The notes beneath the pieces were generated by a model. That model was not told the DNA's origin and did no database searches. It saw only the letters and a program-made list of their open reading frames with translations. 64,000 bases of DNA, from assembly GCA_947502505.1 (NCBI GenBank), contig CANNAE010000001.1, positions 735,265-799,264 of the forward strand, read 5' to 3'. A program made the translations under genes and the position numbers. The DNA comes from an uncultured Planococcus sp. Its GTDB lineage: Bacteria > Bacillota > Bacilli > Bacillales_A > Planococcaceae. Every line of letters starts with the position of its first letter. Positions within the stretch are counted from its first letter, which is position 1. Positions 9,920 through 18,843 of this stretch are shown here, in pieces.

Positions 9920-10191
9920 TGATAAATCAACCTCTCTTACGTTAAGACTGATTATATCATAGTAAGAAATGAAAGACATTTTCGGCTTTCTCCAAACGAA
10001 ATTCATCTAGCCCTCACCGTTGAGCTTCGCCCGATACACGCATGAAGAAGGAGACTTCTTTCGAGCAATGTTAAAACTATCCGTTCCCTCAGTGAAAAAT
10101 AGAAAAGCGCGGCGCCTGGCCACGCTTCTAATTTTCCATGTTATTACGACCTTTGAACGGGGGCAGTCGCTTTTAGTCATATCCAGCTCCT

Positions 10192-10410
10192 TGCCCCCAA
10201 CTCCTCGGGTCGTAAGCCAACCCAGCATTGCGGCAAAGAGCGCCGCATTGCTGGTCTGTCTTACGCCTGTCGGAGCTGAACGGGGGCAGTCGCTTTTAGT
10301 TTTATCCAGCTTCAGCGGCCTGTCTCTCGGGTCATAAGCCAATTTCCCTGTGCGGCAAAAAGCGCCGCTTCGGGAACTTGTCTTATGCCTGTCGAGCCAG
10401 AACGGCCGCT
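10192..10410. repeat. Two long palindromes, family C (copies C1, C2)
   Basis: C1 runs from TGCCCCC (10192-10198) to GGGGGCA (10282-10288); C2 from AGCGGCC (10314-10320) to GGCCGCT (10404-10410). Inside each are nested stems: CCAGCA with TGCTGG in C1, CATAAG with CTTATG in C2, and GCGGC with GCCGC around the apical loop in both. C2 ends 7 bp before the dppE stop codon on the downstream side, so it may act as a terminator-like or RNA-stabilising structure between dppE and ykfA. The rest of the gap 9920-10191 shows the IS left end and nothing else I recognise. Confidence 0.8.
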
Positions 10411-10417
10411 TCAGCTT

Positions 10418-12043
10418 TTAGTTTTTATCCGCTGTTTTAAGGTCGATGTACCCTACCGGATGGCGGAGGATGCCTTCGATGCCTTCTTTTTGCAGTTGGA
10501 CTTGGTTATAGAAATGGATCGGGAAGATCGGCATTTCGTCCATTAGGATTTTTTCTGCTTCGATGAGTTTTTCCCAACGAACTTGTGAATCCGTTTCTGC
10601 TTTTGCTTCTGCGATGAGTTGATCGAATTCTTCGTTGGACCATTGTGTACGGTTCATTGAAGAATCGGTGATGAAGCTTTCTAGTGCATTGACCGGGTCA
10701 GCATAATCATGGATGAATGAGCTGCGTGACAATTGGTATTTGAATTCTTTTTGATCAGTCAAGAAGACACTTGCTTCGACGTTTTGAAGTTCAACGTCTA
10801 CATCCAGTGCAGTCTTGAACTGGTCTTGCAATGTTTCAGCGATGTTCTGGTGGGATTCGCTTGTCGAGTAGGAAATCGTGACTGGCGGCAATTCGTCCCA
10901 GCCTTCTTCTTCCATGCCCTCTTCAAGCAATTGCTTCGCTTTGTCGGCGTCGAATTTCACCAATTCGCCCGCTTCGTCGCGGAATTCCTGGCCGTTCGGT
11001 CCTTCAAATCCGTAAGAAACAAAGCCGTACGCCGGTTTTTCACCGTTTTTCGTTACGTATTGGACGATATCATCCTGGTTCACCGCGTAAGCGAATGCTT
11101 GGCGGACTTTTTTGTTCGTGAACGGTTCTTCTTCTACATTGTAGCGGTAGAAATACGTACCTGCTTGGTCCATCGTGCCGAGTTCAGGGGAATCCTGCAA
11201 TTGCTCGGACATTTCAGCTGGCACACTCGATACGTCCAGTTCGCCTGCTTCGTACATTTGGTATTCAGTGTTCGGGTCGTTGACCATTGCCCAGTGGACT
11301 TTATCCAAGTTCACGTTTTCCGCATCCCAATATTCTTCGTTCTTCTCAAAGACGAAATCTTCGTCATGGCTCCAAGAAGCCAAGTTGAACGGCCCGTTTC
11401 CGACAAAGCTATCCGCTTCTGTATGCCAGTCCGGATTTTCCGTAGCTGTCGCTTCATGGATCGGGAAGAAGCTTGGGTTGGTGATGATGTTCAAGAACGC
11501 TTCTGTCGGTTCTGTCAATTTCACGACAAAGGTTTTGTCGTCTTCTGCAGAAATCGCCACGTCTTCTACTGCGCCTTCTCCGTTGTTATATGCTTCTGCG
11601 CCTTCAATGAAGTAAGCAAGGAATGCTGCCGGAGAAGCTGTTTCCGGGTCCAGCATATGCTGCCATGCATAGACGAAATCGCCGGCTGTGACCGGTTCGC
11701 CGTTCGACCAATTAGCCTCTTCACGGATGTTGAATGTGTAGGTCAAACCGTCTTCTGAGACGTCGATTGATTCAGCTGTCGCTTCGACCGGCTGTGACGA
11801 TTCATCCAGGCGTGTCAAGCCTTCCATCAAGTTGTTCAAAGCTCCCCATGATACTGCATTAAAGCCGATGGATGGGTCGAATGAAGTCGGTTCTTCGCCG
11901 TTGTTCATAAACAAGGTCTTCTCCCCGCCGGAATCTGCGGTGCCTTCTTCGCCTGAATCACTGCCCGCGTCTTCGCTCGCTGTACAAGCGGCGAGAACAA
12001 ATACGAACATTGCCATCAGAAATAATACGAGCCATTTCTTCAT
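10418..12043 (-). CDS. dppE: Dipeptide-binding lipoprotein DppE
   Basis: 541 aa from the ATG at 12043, with GGGGGA upstream. The signal sequence ends in a lipobox (LAAC, Cys20), followed by a Ser/Gly/Asp linker and an SBP_bac_5 domain across the rest of the chain. It captures peptides outside the membrane for the DppBC channel. The gene lies between dppD and the inserted IS element; in B. subtilis dppE is followed directly by ykfA. OppA-type peptide specificity cannot be read from the sequence. Confidence 0.9.
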   Translation of the reverse strand: MKKWLVLFLMAMFVFVLAACTASEDAGSDSGEEGTADSGGEKTLFMNNGEEPTSFDPSIGFNAVSWGALNNLMEGLTRLDESSQPVEATAESIDVSEDGLTYTFNIREEANWSNGEPVTAGDFVYAWQHMLDPETASPAAFLAYFIEGAEAYNNGEGAVEDVAISAEDDKTFVVKLTEPTEAFLNIITNPSFFPIHEATATENPDWHTEADSFVGNGPFNLASWSHDEDFVFEKNEEYWDAENVNLDKVHWAMVNDPNTEYQMYEAGELDVSSVPAEMSEQLQDSPELGTMDQAGTYFYRYNVEEEPFTNKKVRQAFAYAVNQDDIVQYVTKNGEKPAYGFVSYGFEGPNGQEFRDEAGELVKFDADKAKQLLEEGMEEEGWDELPPVTISYSTSESHQNIAETLQDQFKTALDVDVELQNVEASVFLTDQKEFKYQLSRSSFIHDYADPVNALESFITDSSMNRTQWSNEEFDQLIAEAKAETDSQVRWEKLIEAEKILMDEMPIFPIHFYNQVQLQKEGIEGILRHPVGYIDLKTADKN

Positions 12044-12103
12044 GTGTTTTCCCCCTAAAATTTTCTTGTGTATGTGAATGCGCAAATGCGCCCCCAGCCA
12101 AAT

Positions 12104-13240
12104 TTATCTTGCAAAAGCCTGTTCATCGATCAGTTTTTGAGCCCTTGGATCTTGCAGCCAGCAATCCACTTTATGGGTATCAGATAAAGTGGTCACTTCC
12201 GGATAGACATTCATGCAGACGTCCATCGAAAATGGGCAGCGCGCGGCGAATGGGCAGCCAGTCGGCGGCGCGAACAGATCGGGCGGCGTGCCGTCGATCG
12301 GTTTCAGCTCCCCACCCGCGAGGTCGAGCCTTGGCACGGATGTCAATAAGCCCTTGGTGTACGGATGCTGCGGGTTGTAGAATATCTCGCGTTTGTCGCC
12401 GGTTTCGATTACTTTGCCGGCATACATGACCGCGATGCGATCGGCGATTTTTGCAACAACGCCGAGATCGTGCGTAATCAAGATAATCGAAACGCCCGTT
12501 TTTTCCTGTATTTCTTCAAATAATTCCAGAATCTGCGCTTGAATCGTCACATCGAGTGCGGTGGTCGGCTCGTCGGCAATCAAGAGTTCCGGTTCGCAGA
12601 TCAAGGCAATCGCGATGACGATGCGCTGGCGCATGCCTCCCGAAAATTGATGGGGATATTGCTTGAGCCGCTCTTCCGGATTCGGGATGCCGACTAGCTT
12701 AAGCATGTCGATCGCGCGCTCTTTCGCTTCCGCCTTGCTCAGCTTCTTATGCTGTTTGACGCCTTCTGTCAATTGCTCGCCGATTGTCAAAGTCGGGTTG
12801 AGCGCAGTCATCGGATCCTGGAAAATCATCGAGATGTCGACGCCCTGGATTTTGCGCATTTCTTTCTTCGATAGTTTGGTGAGATCCTGCGTTTTGAAAT
12901 GAACGCCTTTGGAACTGATTTTGCCTGGCGGCTGCTGAATCAATCCCATGATGGCGTTGGATGTTACAGATTTACCGCAGCCCGATTCCCCGACAATCGC
13001 CAAGGTCTCGCCTTTGTACAGGTCGAAATTGACGCCGCGTACGGCTTGTACAGTCCCGCCATATGTATTGAAGGTCACGTGCAGATCCTGTACGGAAAGG
13101 ATGCGTTCGCCCGTTACGGTCTTGCGCTTTTTCGGTTTGACAATCTTGCCGCGTTTGCCTGTATGGTCGACTGAATCTCGGTCTGCCCCATCTTCCAGGC
13201 GGGTCCGCGCCAACTCTTCAGCTATCTGCTTTCCTGTCAT
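12104..13240 (-). CDS. dppD: Dipeptide ABC transporter ATPase DppD
   Basis: 378 aa. Walker A is GESGCGKS, signature FSGGMRQRI, Walker [13 protein letters not shown], and the C-terminal oligopeptide extension carries [14 protein letters not shown]. It forms the ATPase pair with YkfD. The first 45 or so residues are a Lys/Arg/Asp-rich extension before the usual ABC start (ILSVQDLHV). AGGAAG upstream of the ATG at 13240 supports the long form. It is 4 bp downstream of dppC. Confidence 0.9.
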   Translation of the reverse strand: MTGKQIAEELARTRLEDGADRDSVDHTGKRGKIVKPKKRKTVTGERILSVQDLHVTFNTYGGTVQAVRGVNFDLYKGETLAIVGESGCGKSVTSNAIMGLIQQPPGKISSKGVHFKTQDLTKLSKKEMRKIQGVDISMIFQDPMTALNPTLTIGEQLTEGVKQHKKLSKAEAKERAIDMLKLVGIPNPEERLKQYPHQFSGGMRQRIVIAIALICEPELLIADEPTTALDVTIQAQILELFEEIQEKTGVSIILITHDLGVVAKIADRIAVMYAGKVIETGDKREIFYNPQHPYTKGLLTSVPRLDLAGGELKPIDGTPPDLFAPPTGCPFAARCPFSMDVCMNVYPEVTTLSDTHKVDCWLQDPRAQKLIDEQAFAR

Positions 13241-13244
13241 GTCT

Positions 13245-14165
13245 TCACTTCCTCATCTTCGGATCGAGTGCATCTTGCAGCCCGTCTCCAAGTACGTTAA
13301 ATGCGAACATCGTCAATGAAATAAATAATGCCGGGAAGAACAAGCGCCACCAGTCGCCAGTAATGATGACCGGCAAGGCGTCATTCGCCATGACGCCCCA
13401 ACTTGCAAACGGCGCCTGGATGCCCAGGCCGAGGAAGCTCAAAAATGCTTCAGCGAAAATGGCACTCGGTACGGTCAAGGTCATTTGGACGATGATCGGC
13501 CCCATCGAATTCGGGATCAAATTCTTGCGGATGATACGCGGCGTCTTCGCCCCGAAAGATTTCGACGCCGTGACGAATTCATAGTTTTTCACTTGCAGCA
13601 CCTGTCCCCTGACAATACGCGCCATGCCGACCCAGCCGGTGATGGTGAGTGCGAGGATGATCGTCCATAAAGACGGCCCCATCACGACGAGCAATAGGAT
13701 AACGACCAGCAAATACGGCAAGCCGTAAAGGATTTCGATGATGCGCATCATGACGCCATCGATCTTGCCGCCTTTATAGCCGGCGATGCCCCCATAGACG
13801 ATGCCGATGACAAAATCGATCAACGCGGCCATCAAGCCGACGAATAAGGAGATGCGAGCGCCGTACCAGGTACGGGTAAAGACATCGCGTCCCGCTTCAT
13901 CGGTCCCAAACCAATGCGTTGCGCTCGGCGGCTGGTTTTGGTTCGGCAAATCTTGCGTAGTAACGGAATGCGGAGAGAAAATAGGGCCGAATATCGCCAT
14001 CACAGCAAGCAATGCGAGAAAAATCAACCCGAGCATCGCCAGTTTATTTTGTTTCAGCCTGCGCCAAGCGTCTTTCCAATAGGAAAGCGACGGGCGGACG
14101 ACGGCTTCTTTTTCATCCGTACTATTATCGGAAGGACGGAACCATTCATCGCGAACTTGAGTCAT
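13245..14165 (-). CDS. dppC: Dipeptide ABC transporter permease DppC
   Basis: 306 aa, six predicted membrane segments after a cytoplasmic N-terminus typical of OppC/DppC, with the BPD_transp_1 EAA-type loop around KSFGAKTPRIIRKNLIPNS. The ATG at 14165 overlaps the dppB stop by one base (TGATG); a GTG one codon earlier (14168) is an alternative. It forms the import channel with DppB. Confidence 0.9.
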   Translation of the reverse strand: MTQVRDEWFRPSDNSTDEKEAVVRPSLSYWKDAWRRLKQNKLAMLGLIFLALLAVMAIFGPIFSPHSVTTQDLPNQNQPPSATHWFGTDEAGRDVFTRTWYGARISLFVGLMAALIDFVIGIVYGGIAGYKGGKIDGVMMRIIEILYGLPYLLVVILLLVVMGPSLWTIILALTITGWVGMARIVRGQVLQVKNYEFVTASKSFGAKTPRIIRKNLIPNSMGPIIVQMTLTVPSAIFAEAFLSFLGLGIQAPFASWGVMANDALPVIITGDWWRLFFPALFISLTMFAFNVLGDGLQDALDPKMRK

Positions 14166-15100
14166 CACACATCACCTTCTTTCTTGTGCAGCTTGATGCG
14201 CGGATCCAAAATGCCGTAGACGATGTCGACGAGAAACAGCATGAAAATCAAGAACGCACTGTAGAATACCGTGGTGCCCATGATGACCGGATAATCGCGG
14301 TTATTGATTGAATCGACAAAGTATTTGCCCATCCCTGGAATCGCGAAGATTTTCTCGATCACGAAGGTTCCGGTCAGGATGCCGGCAAGCAAGGTGCCCA
14401 TAATCGTCACGACTGGCATCAAGGCGTTGCGCAGCGCATGGCGCAACACGATGCGCATCGGCTTGATGCCTTTGGCGCGCGCCATTTTGATGTAATCTTG
14501 TGTCAGCACTTCCAGCATGCTCGAACGTGTCAGCCTGGCGATAATCGCCATCGGCCCAGTGGCCAGCGCCAGCACCGGGAGCACCATATGCATTGGGCTG
14601 GTCCAGGTAGCAGGAGGAAAGATATTCCAATTGACCGCAAGTTGCTGGATCAGCACTGTCGCGAGCACAAAGTTCGGAATCGAGATCCCGATGACGGCAA
14701 AAGCCATGGCGGCGTAATCGATCATTTTATTGTGCCTTAGTGCAGCCATCGTCCCGAGGATGATTCCGGATACGACTGCAACGAGGATGGTGATGATCCC
14801 AAGTTCGAAGGAAATCGGAAAGCCCCTCGCTAGCAATTCATTGACGGTACGGTTCGGGTCTTTGATCGATGGCCCGAAATCGAAGGTCACAATCGATTGC
14901 ATATAACTCAAGTATTGAATATGTAGAGGCTGGTCGAGCTTATAGAAACGCTCCAGGTTCGCCTGTACCGTTTCGTTCGTGTTGCGGTCGCTTTCAAGCG
15001 GCGACCCGGGAACGGCATGCATCAGGAAAAACGTCAATGTCGCGATGATGAAAATGGTCACGAGCATCATTAAAAATCGTTTAAGTATGTATTTGCCCAT
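14165..15100 (-). CDS. dppB: Dipeptide ABC transporter permease DppB
   Basis: 311 aa (including a normal OppB/DppB N-terminus MGKYILKRFL) with six membrane segments and the conserved loop RAKGIKPMRIVLRHALRNAL before the C-terminal helices. It is the partner of DppC. AGGAGG lies just before the ATG at 15100, 12 bp downstream of dppA. Confidence 0.92.
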   Translation of the reverse strand: MGKYILKRFLMMLVTIFIIATLTFFLMHAVPGSPLESDRNTNETVQANLERFYKLDQPLHIQYLSYMQSIVTFDFGPSIKDPNRTVNELLARGFPISFELGIITILVAVVSGIILGTMAALRHNKMIDYAAMAFAVIGISIPNFVLATVLIQQLAVNWNIFPPATWTSPMHMVLPVLALATGPMAIIARLTRSSMLEVLTQDYIKMARAKGIKPMRIVLRHALRNALMPVVTIMGTLLAGILTGTFVIEKIFAIPGMGKYFVDSINNRDYPVIMGTTVFYSAFLIFMLFLVDIVYGILDPRIKLHKKEGDV

Positions 15101-15112
15101 TGTAACTTCCTC

Positions 15113-15937
15113 CTAACAGAACTTCGCTTGCATCGCCAGTTCTGTCATGACCAGCATGGCGCGATAAGCTTCCAGTATGTTTTGTGCTTCGTAGCGGACA
15201 ATCGTCGTTCCCTCTTCAATCTGTGTGCCGGGCATCATTGCCGCCAATTCGGCTTCACCGTAATTGGTGAACTCTATGCGAAGCGTCGGGTGCTCCGGCG
15301 GCACGAGCGGCTTGACCCGATCTTTATTTCGGATCGCTTCTTGCGTCTTATCGTGCAACAGCCGCTGTGCTTTTTTCGGATGCAGCGTTTTGACTGCCGA
15401 ACGCGTCAAGGTTTCTTTCACGGCAACTGTTGCGATACCCGGGATGAGCGATTCCGCTTCCTTGCATGCGCAGTCATCTCCAGCCACCAGCAAAACCGGG
15501 ACGCCGTAATACCCAGCGACATAAGCATTGAAGCCCAGTTCGCCCACTTCCACCTCGTCGATCCACATCGTGCGGACGCCGAAAATCATGGCATGCGACA
15601 TGACGCCTTTTTGGCCAGCGCGTGCATGGTAGCCGGCAAAAAAGGCACCGTCATAGCTGGCATCCAGCCCTTCCACCATCGAAAACGCTTTGACGCCCCC
15701 TGTGATGAGCTCTGCATCTTCGTGGAGATCTTCAGCGATTAAATTATTCATCTTGGAATGTGAGTCATTGACGACAAATGCTTCCCCGCCGGCACCGAAT
15801 GCCCCGTGAATAATCGCATTAGCGTCGCCTGTCATGAGGCGGCGCCCTCGTTCATAATTCGCTTCTTTCGAATCCACATATGTATAATCCGGAAGAGCCG
15901 TCACACCTTCCATATCCATCGACAAATAAAATTTCAT
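15113..15937 (-). CDS. dppA: D-aminopeptidase DppA (M55)
   Basis: 274 aa. The M55 signature is clear: SMDMEG near the start gives Asp8 and Glu10, DSHSKMNN gives a His ligand, and AGYHAR another. These coordinate the two zinc ions in DppA decamers. The enzyme releases D-amino acids such as D-Ala from peptides, which fits a cell-wall peptide recycling operon. AAAGGGGA precedes the ATG. It is the first gene of the dppABCDE-ykfABCD unit, the same order as in B. subtilis. Confidence 0.92.
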   Translation of the reverse strand: MKFYLSMDMEGVTALPDYTYVDSKEANYERGRRLMTGDANAIIHGAFGAGGEAFVVNDSHSKMNNLIAEDLHEDAELITGGVKAFSMVEGLDASYDGAFFAGYHARAGQKGVMSHAMIFGVRTMWIDEVEVGELGFNAYVAGYYGVPVLLVAGDDCACKEAESLIPGIATVAVKETLTRSAVKTLHPKKAQRLLHDKTQEAIRNKDRVKPLVPPEHPTLRIEFTNYGEAELAAMMPGTQIEEGTTIVRYEAQNILEAYRAMLVMTELAMQAKFC

Positions 15938-15971
15938 GCTGCTAAATTCCCCTTTGTTTGGCTTATTCGGA

Positions 15972-16025
15972 ATATTTTTGAAACTTCACATCAATTAATG
16001 TAGCAATATTGCAAGAATATTTCAA
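15972..16025 (-). promoter_or_regulatory. dpp operon promoter and possible CodY site
   Basis: On the minus strand TTGAAA (16020-16025) and TACATT (15997-16002) are 17 bp apart and read toward dppA. Further down, 15972-15986 matches the CodY consensus at 11 of 15 positions. CodY represses dpp in B. subtilis, so the site is plausible but weak. In the rest of this gap (16030-16400) I see only A/T-rich DNA and no gene. Confidence 0.4.
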
Positions 16026-16403
16026 TATAATTTTTTATTCTAAACAATTTATTCTTTATGCAGGCAAACACGAAAACCCTCACGAAACTGCCCACTTTTC
16101 CCTTTCGAAAGGCCATTTTCCTGCATAAGCATTGCATGAATCTTGCCATTCACTTTTTCCACTATATTTTTTAAGCGCCAGATCAGCCAGATATCTTCTT
16201 TTAACCGCCAACTTTTGCTGTACCGTTACTCTTGGCCGAAGAAGAGTTCTATATTTATTTTAATTTTTAGAATATTTGGTAATTTAGACTCATGCATTTT
16301 CTTCCAATTCCTTTTAGACTGTAAATAAGTTATAAATAGTTCAACAGGACACTATAACTGGCAAACAGGGTTTCCCGACAATCACAAGAAGGAGCGGATC
16401 ATC

Positions 16404-16511
16404 ATGAATAATTTTGAAAAAGTACTCGAGATGCAGTGGGGAGATCTTGCGCTGGGCGTAACAGGTTCTGCCGTCATCATGTTAGCCCTCAATTATTTCA
16501 TGCTCATGTAG
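16404..16511 (+). CDS. Small membrane protein, 35 aa
   Basis: Translates to a 35-residue protein that starts MNNFEKVLEMQWGDLALG and continues with a hydrophobic stretch (residues 15-35) ending in FMLM. A strong AAGGAG site lies 8 nt before the ATG and a terminator follows, so it looks like a real expressed small gene. The acidic/aromatic head and single C-terminal membrane segment suggest a small tail-anchored regulator. I recognise no family. Confidence 0.55.
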   Translation: MNNFEKVLEMQWGDLALGVTGSAVIMLALNYFMLM

Positions 16512-16524
16512 AAAGGAGCACTAT

Positions 16525-16545
16525 ATGATTTCCGAACATACGTAA
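16525..16545 (+). CDS. Six-codon mini-ORF with strong ribosome binding site
   Basis: ATG at 16525 follows AAAGGAG at a 6-nt spacing and encodes MISEHT before TAA. The stop codon is part of the terminator stem that begins at 16544. It may be a translated micro-peptide, a coupling device for transcription termination, or chance. Confidence 0.3.
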   Translation: MISEHT

Positions 16546-16578
16546 AAGCCCTTTTCCGATCGACGGAAGAGGGCTTTT
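16544..16578. terminator. Terminator of the 35-aa gene
   Basis: AAAAGCCCTTTTCCG (16544-16558) pairs with CGGAAGAGGGCTTTT (16564-16578) with one wobble. It is symmetric and could work from both sides. Confidence 0.8.
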
Positions 16579-16599
16579 AGCATGTTTTCGCCCATACAA

Positions 16600-16633
16600 A
16601 AACGCCTGCTCTCTTATTCCCGGGCAGGCGTTT
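16600..16633 (-). terminator. Terminator of the IDEAL-domain gene
   Basis: AAACGCCTGC (16600-16609) pairs with GCAGGCGTTT (16624-16633), followed by T-rich sequence on the minus strand. It lies downstream of the stop at 16664. Confidence 0.75.
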
Positions 16634-16663
16634 CTTATCCATAGGCTGTTATTAGATGCTTCA

Positions 16664-17128
16664 TCATAGACCTCCATCAAGTAATTGTTTTTGCCCGGAC
16701 AGCAGCTTCTCAAACAGTTCCTTATCCCCCGCGGCTAATGCCTGGTCAATCATGCGGTTGAAGTTTTCCTGCTCCAGGAACTGGATTGCTTCGGTCGCTT
16801 CTTTCTTTGTCTGTTCGTTCACTTCGATCAATTCCGCCCTTTCTTCCTTCAAAATGCTCTGAAGGTGTGTGTGGATATCCGAGACTAGCAGCAATTGGTA
16901 GAGCGGCAAGCGGATAAAGCGGTTCCCTTTTTGAAATACAAAGACTTCGGAAAGGTTCTCTACCTGGAATGTATTCAAGTTAACGATGATTTCCTTCCCT
17001 TCGACAGGAATGAAGTGAAACACTTCATCATCTTTCAGGATCGAAAAATATTGATAGGCGAACACAAACTTGATGCGGTGCCCTTCTCTTTTTGTATAAA
17101 ACGGCTTCATCAGTTTTACATGCAACAT
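16664..17128 (-). CDS. IDEAL-domain protein
   Basis: 154 aa from the ATG at 17128, which has GAGGGGAG upstream; the longer frame from 17194 has no site. The C-terminal part reads RMIDQALAAGDKELFEKLLSG, the pattern of the short IDEAL helix domain found in several Bacillales proteins (YpiB, YozD, ComK relatives). The N-terminal 100 residues are beta-rich and unrecognised. IDEAL modules are thought to mediate protein contacts; no catalytic motif is seen. It is transcribed away from ywqB. Confidence 0.65.
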   Translation of the reverse strand: MLHVKLMKPFYTKREGHRIKFVFAYQYFSILKDDEVFHFIPVEGKEIIVNLNTFQVENLSEVFVFQKGNRFIRLPLYQLLLVSDIHTHLQSILKEERAELIEVNEQTKKEATEAIQFLEQENFNRMIDQALAAGDKELFEKLLSGQKQLLDGGL

Positions 17129-17170
17129 CTGACTCCCCTCCTCATATTTCAGAATATTCTGCTTATATAA

Positions 17171-17179
17171 ATCATACCA
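17171..17179 (-). promoter_or_regulatory. Extended -10 promoter of the IDEAL-domain gene
   Basis: The minus strand carries TGGTATGAT, an extended -10 element about 45 nt before the start codon. No strong -35 box is seen. Confidence 0.4.
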
Positions 17180-17249
17180 TAAATTGGGCGACACGGATAG
17201 AAAAAAGTATGGACAAACGATGGCAATTCCGCTTCTTTCTCCTTCTTCG

Positions 17250-17278
17250 TTTACTGTATTGCCACAAATGCGTATAAT
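17250..17278 (+). promoter_or_regulatory. SigA promoter of ywqB-ywqA
   Basis: TTTACT (17250-17255) and a perfect TATAAT (17273-17278) are separated by 17 bp and precede ywqB. Confidence 0.65.
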
Positions 17279-17310
17279 AGAAGGAAATGTTTTTATTTGG
17301 GGCGATGCAC

Positions 17311-18843
17311 ATGGCTACGGTTTTATCCTTGGCGAAACAATACGAAGACACGATCCACAATTATATGGCTGCTATCGACAAGTCGCTTCATCCTACGCGT
17401 GCGCTGGACGAAGAAATGGTTCGAAAAGCAGTCTTTTTAGTGCGCCACGACGGCGTGCAGATTCATTCTTTCAATGAAGAGCGGCTGCTGCTCGAAGCGA
17501 GCGTGAAAGATGCCCACTCGGTAAAAGTGGTGCTCAATTTCGGAAAACTCACCGCCGTATGCGCTTGCCCACAGGAAATAAACTGCCGTCACCGATTGGC
17601 GGTCATTTTTTCGCTTTACCAAAAAATTGACTCGCTTTCCGAATGGGTCGCGAAATGGCGTGATAAGGAGAATGAGAAATTGTCGACATTGACGAATAAA
17701 CGCTCACCCGACCAATGGGAAGCACTGATCCGCAGCACGTGGCGCGAACCAATCAATGATTACGTCACGCGCAATTATTTCTATTTTGAGCAATTGTACG
17801 AAGGGCGCTTGAAAAACGCCCTATCCTTCATGCCGATCGAGCGTGAATGGAAAACTTTATATAAAACTTATGCCCATCTGATTTCGTTGACAGAAGTATG
17901 GAACACATTCAGCGCCGGTACCAAAGAAGTGCACCATTCTTTCTTCAAAACCTGGTTTGCGGATGAATTGCATGCATTGCGTGATATGCTCGGCCAATTG
18001 CGCGGCTTGCACCGGACGTTTGAATCGGATGCTTTTTTCACCCATTTGCGGGAACTAATCCGCGAATTCACGGAAACGAACGACGATTCCTTTTCCGAAC
18101 GCTTTGACATCTACCAGCTGTTCTGGACTGAATTGTTCGTCAGCAGGCGCGAACGGCTGAGCGGCCTCGAAGAATTCCAGCGCCCCGATGAACGGGTCAA
18201 GGCATTTTTCGCCATCTTGCTCGGCAACGACGTCTCGCCCGGCACTATTACGCCAGGCGCTGCAGCTGACTGGGTCAAACTTGCCGTGCTTGCGGAAGAA
18301 GAAGGCCATCAGCAAGGGCTTTCTGCCATTTTAATGGCCCTCAAGCCGCACGTGCGGGCTTTCCTGTTTGACGGATTGTTTACGCAATACCGCCACCATT
18401 ATGTCCGTGTATTGAGCCGGCTATATTCATTGATAGACTTGACGGAAGACGATTGGGAAGACCTTTTTACGCAGTTCGGCCATTACGGATTGCCGGCTTA
18501 TTCCGCTTATCTTGTCGAAAAAGGCATGTACAAGCAATGGGCGGAACTTCACCAGCTGCATAATTCCCCTTTGTATTTTGCCGAGGAATGCGGATTGAAG
18601 GAAGTCCATAATGCCGCGCCTGATTTCGCGCTGCCGCTGTACCATCGCTATGCGCTGCAGCATCTCGAAGAACGCAGCCGCACTAGCTACAAGCAAGCGG
18701 TCCGTGTATGGAAAAAAATGAAGGCCGCTTGTAAAAAAAGCGGGCAACTGCCGTTTTGGGACGCTTATATGAAAGAAATCCAAAGCCGCTATAAACGCTT
18801 GCGCGCACTCCAGGAAGAGATCGAGAAAGGAAAGCTGTTATGA
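17311..18843 (+). CDS. ywqB: SWIM zinc-finger protein YwqB
   Basis: 510 aa. A SWIM motif (CACPQEINCRHR, CxC...CxH) lies near residue 85-100; the rest is helical and unrecognised. SWIM domains bind nucleic acid or protein. It is coupled by an ATGA overlap to the SNF2 helicase gene, the same pair as ywqB-ywqA in B. subtilis, so the two probably act on DNA together. Starts at 17287 and 17305 are also in frame; 17311 has the best spacing to GGGGCG. Confidence 0.8.
   Translation: MATVLSLAKQYEDTIHNYMAAIDKSLHPTRALDEEMVRKAVFLVRHDGVQIHSFNEERLLLEASVKDAHSVKVVLNFGKLTAVCACPQEINCRHRLAVIFSLYQKIDSLSEWVAKWRDKENEKLSTLTNKRSPDQWEALIRSTWREPINDYVTRNYFYFEQLYEGRLKNALSFMPIEREWKTLYKTYAHLISLTEVWNTFSAGTKEVHHSFFKTWFADELHALRDMLGQLRGLHRTFESDAFFTHLRELIREFTETNDDSFSERFDIYQLFWTELFVSRRERLSGLEEFQRPDERVKAFFAILLGNDVSPGTITPGAAADWVKLAVLAEEEGHQQGLSAILMALKPHVRAFLFDGLFTQYRHHYVRVLSRLYSLIDLTEDDWEDLFTQFGHYGLPAYSAYLVEKGMYKQWAELHQLHNSPLYFAEECGLKEVHNAAPDFALPLYHRYALQHLEERSRTSYKQAVRVWKKMKAACKKSGQLPFWDAYMKEIQSRYKRLRALQEEIEKGKLL

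Larger units (their letters stand above)
8286..10015 (-). mobile_element. IS200/IS605-family element with tnpA and tnpB
   Basis: Contains an intact Y1 HUH transposase gene and an intact tnpB, both on the minus strand, inserted between dppE and ykfA. Elements of this family have no terminal inverted repeats or target duplication but carry subterminal hairpins. A candidate right-end hairpin is CCACTT (8286-8291) with AAGTGG (8313-8318). The exact ends are not fixed from sequence alone: the right end could lie near 8270-8310 and the left end near 9940-10015. Confidence 0.8.

Noticed and set aside
10733..11758. 341-aa plus-strand reading frame
   Set aside because: Lies antisense to dppE, a full-length lipoprotein gene with clear motifs; a shadow frame.
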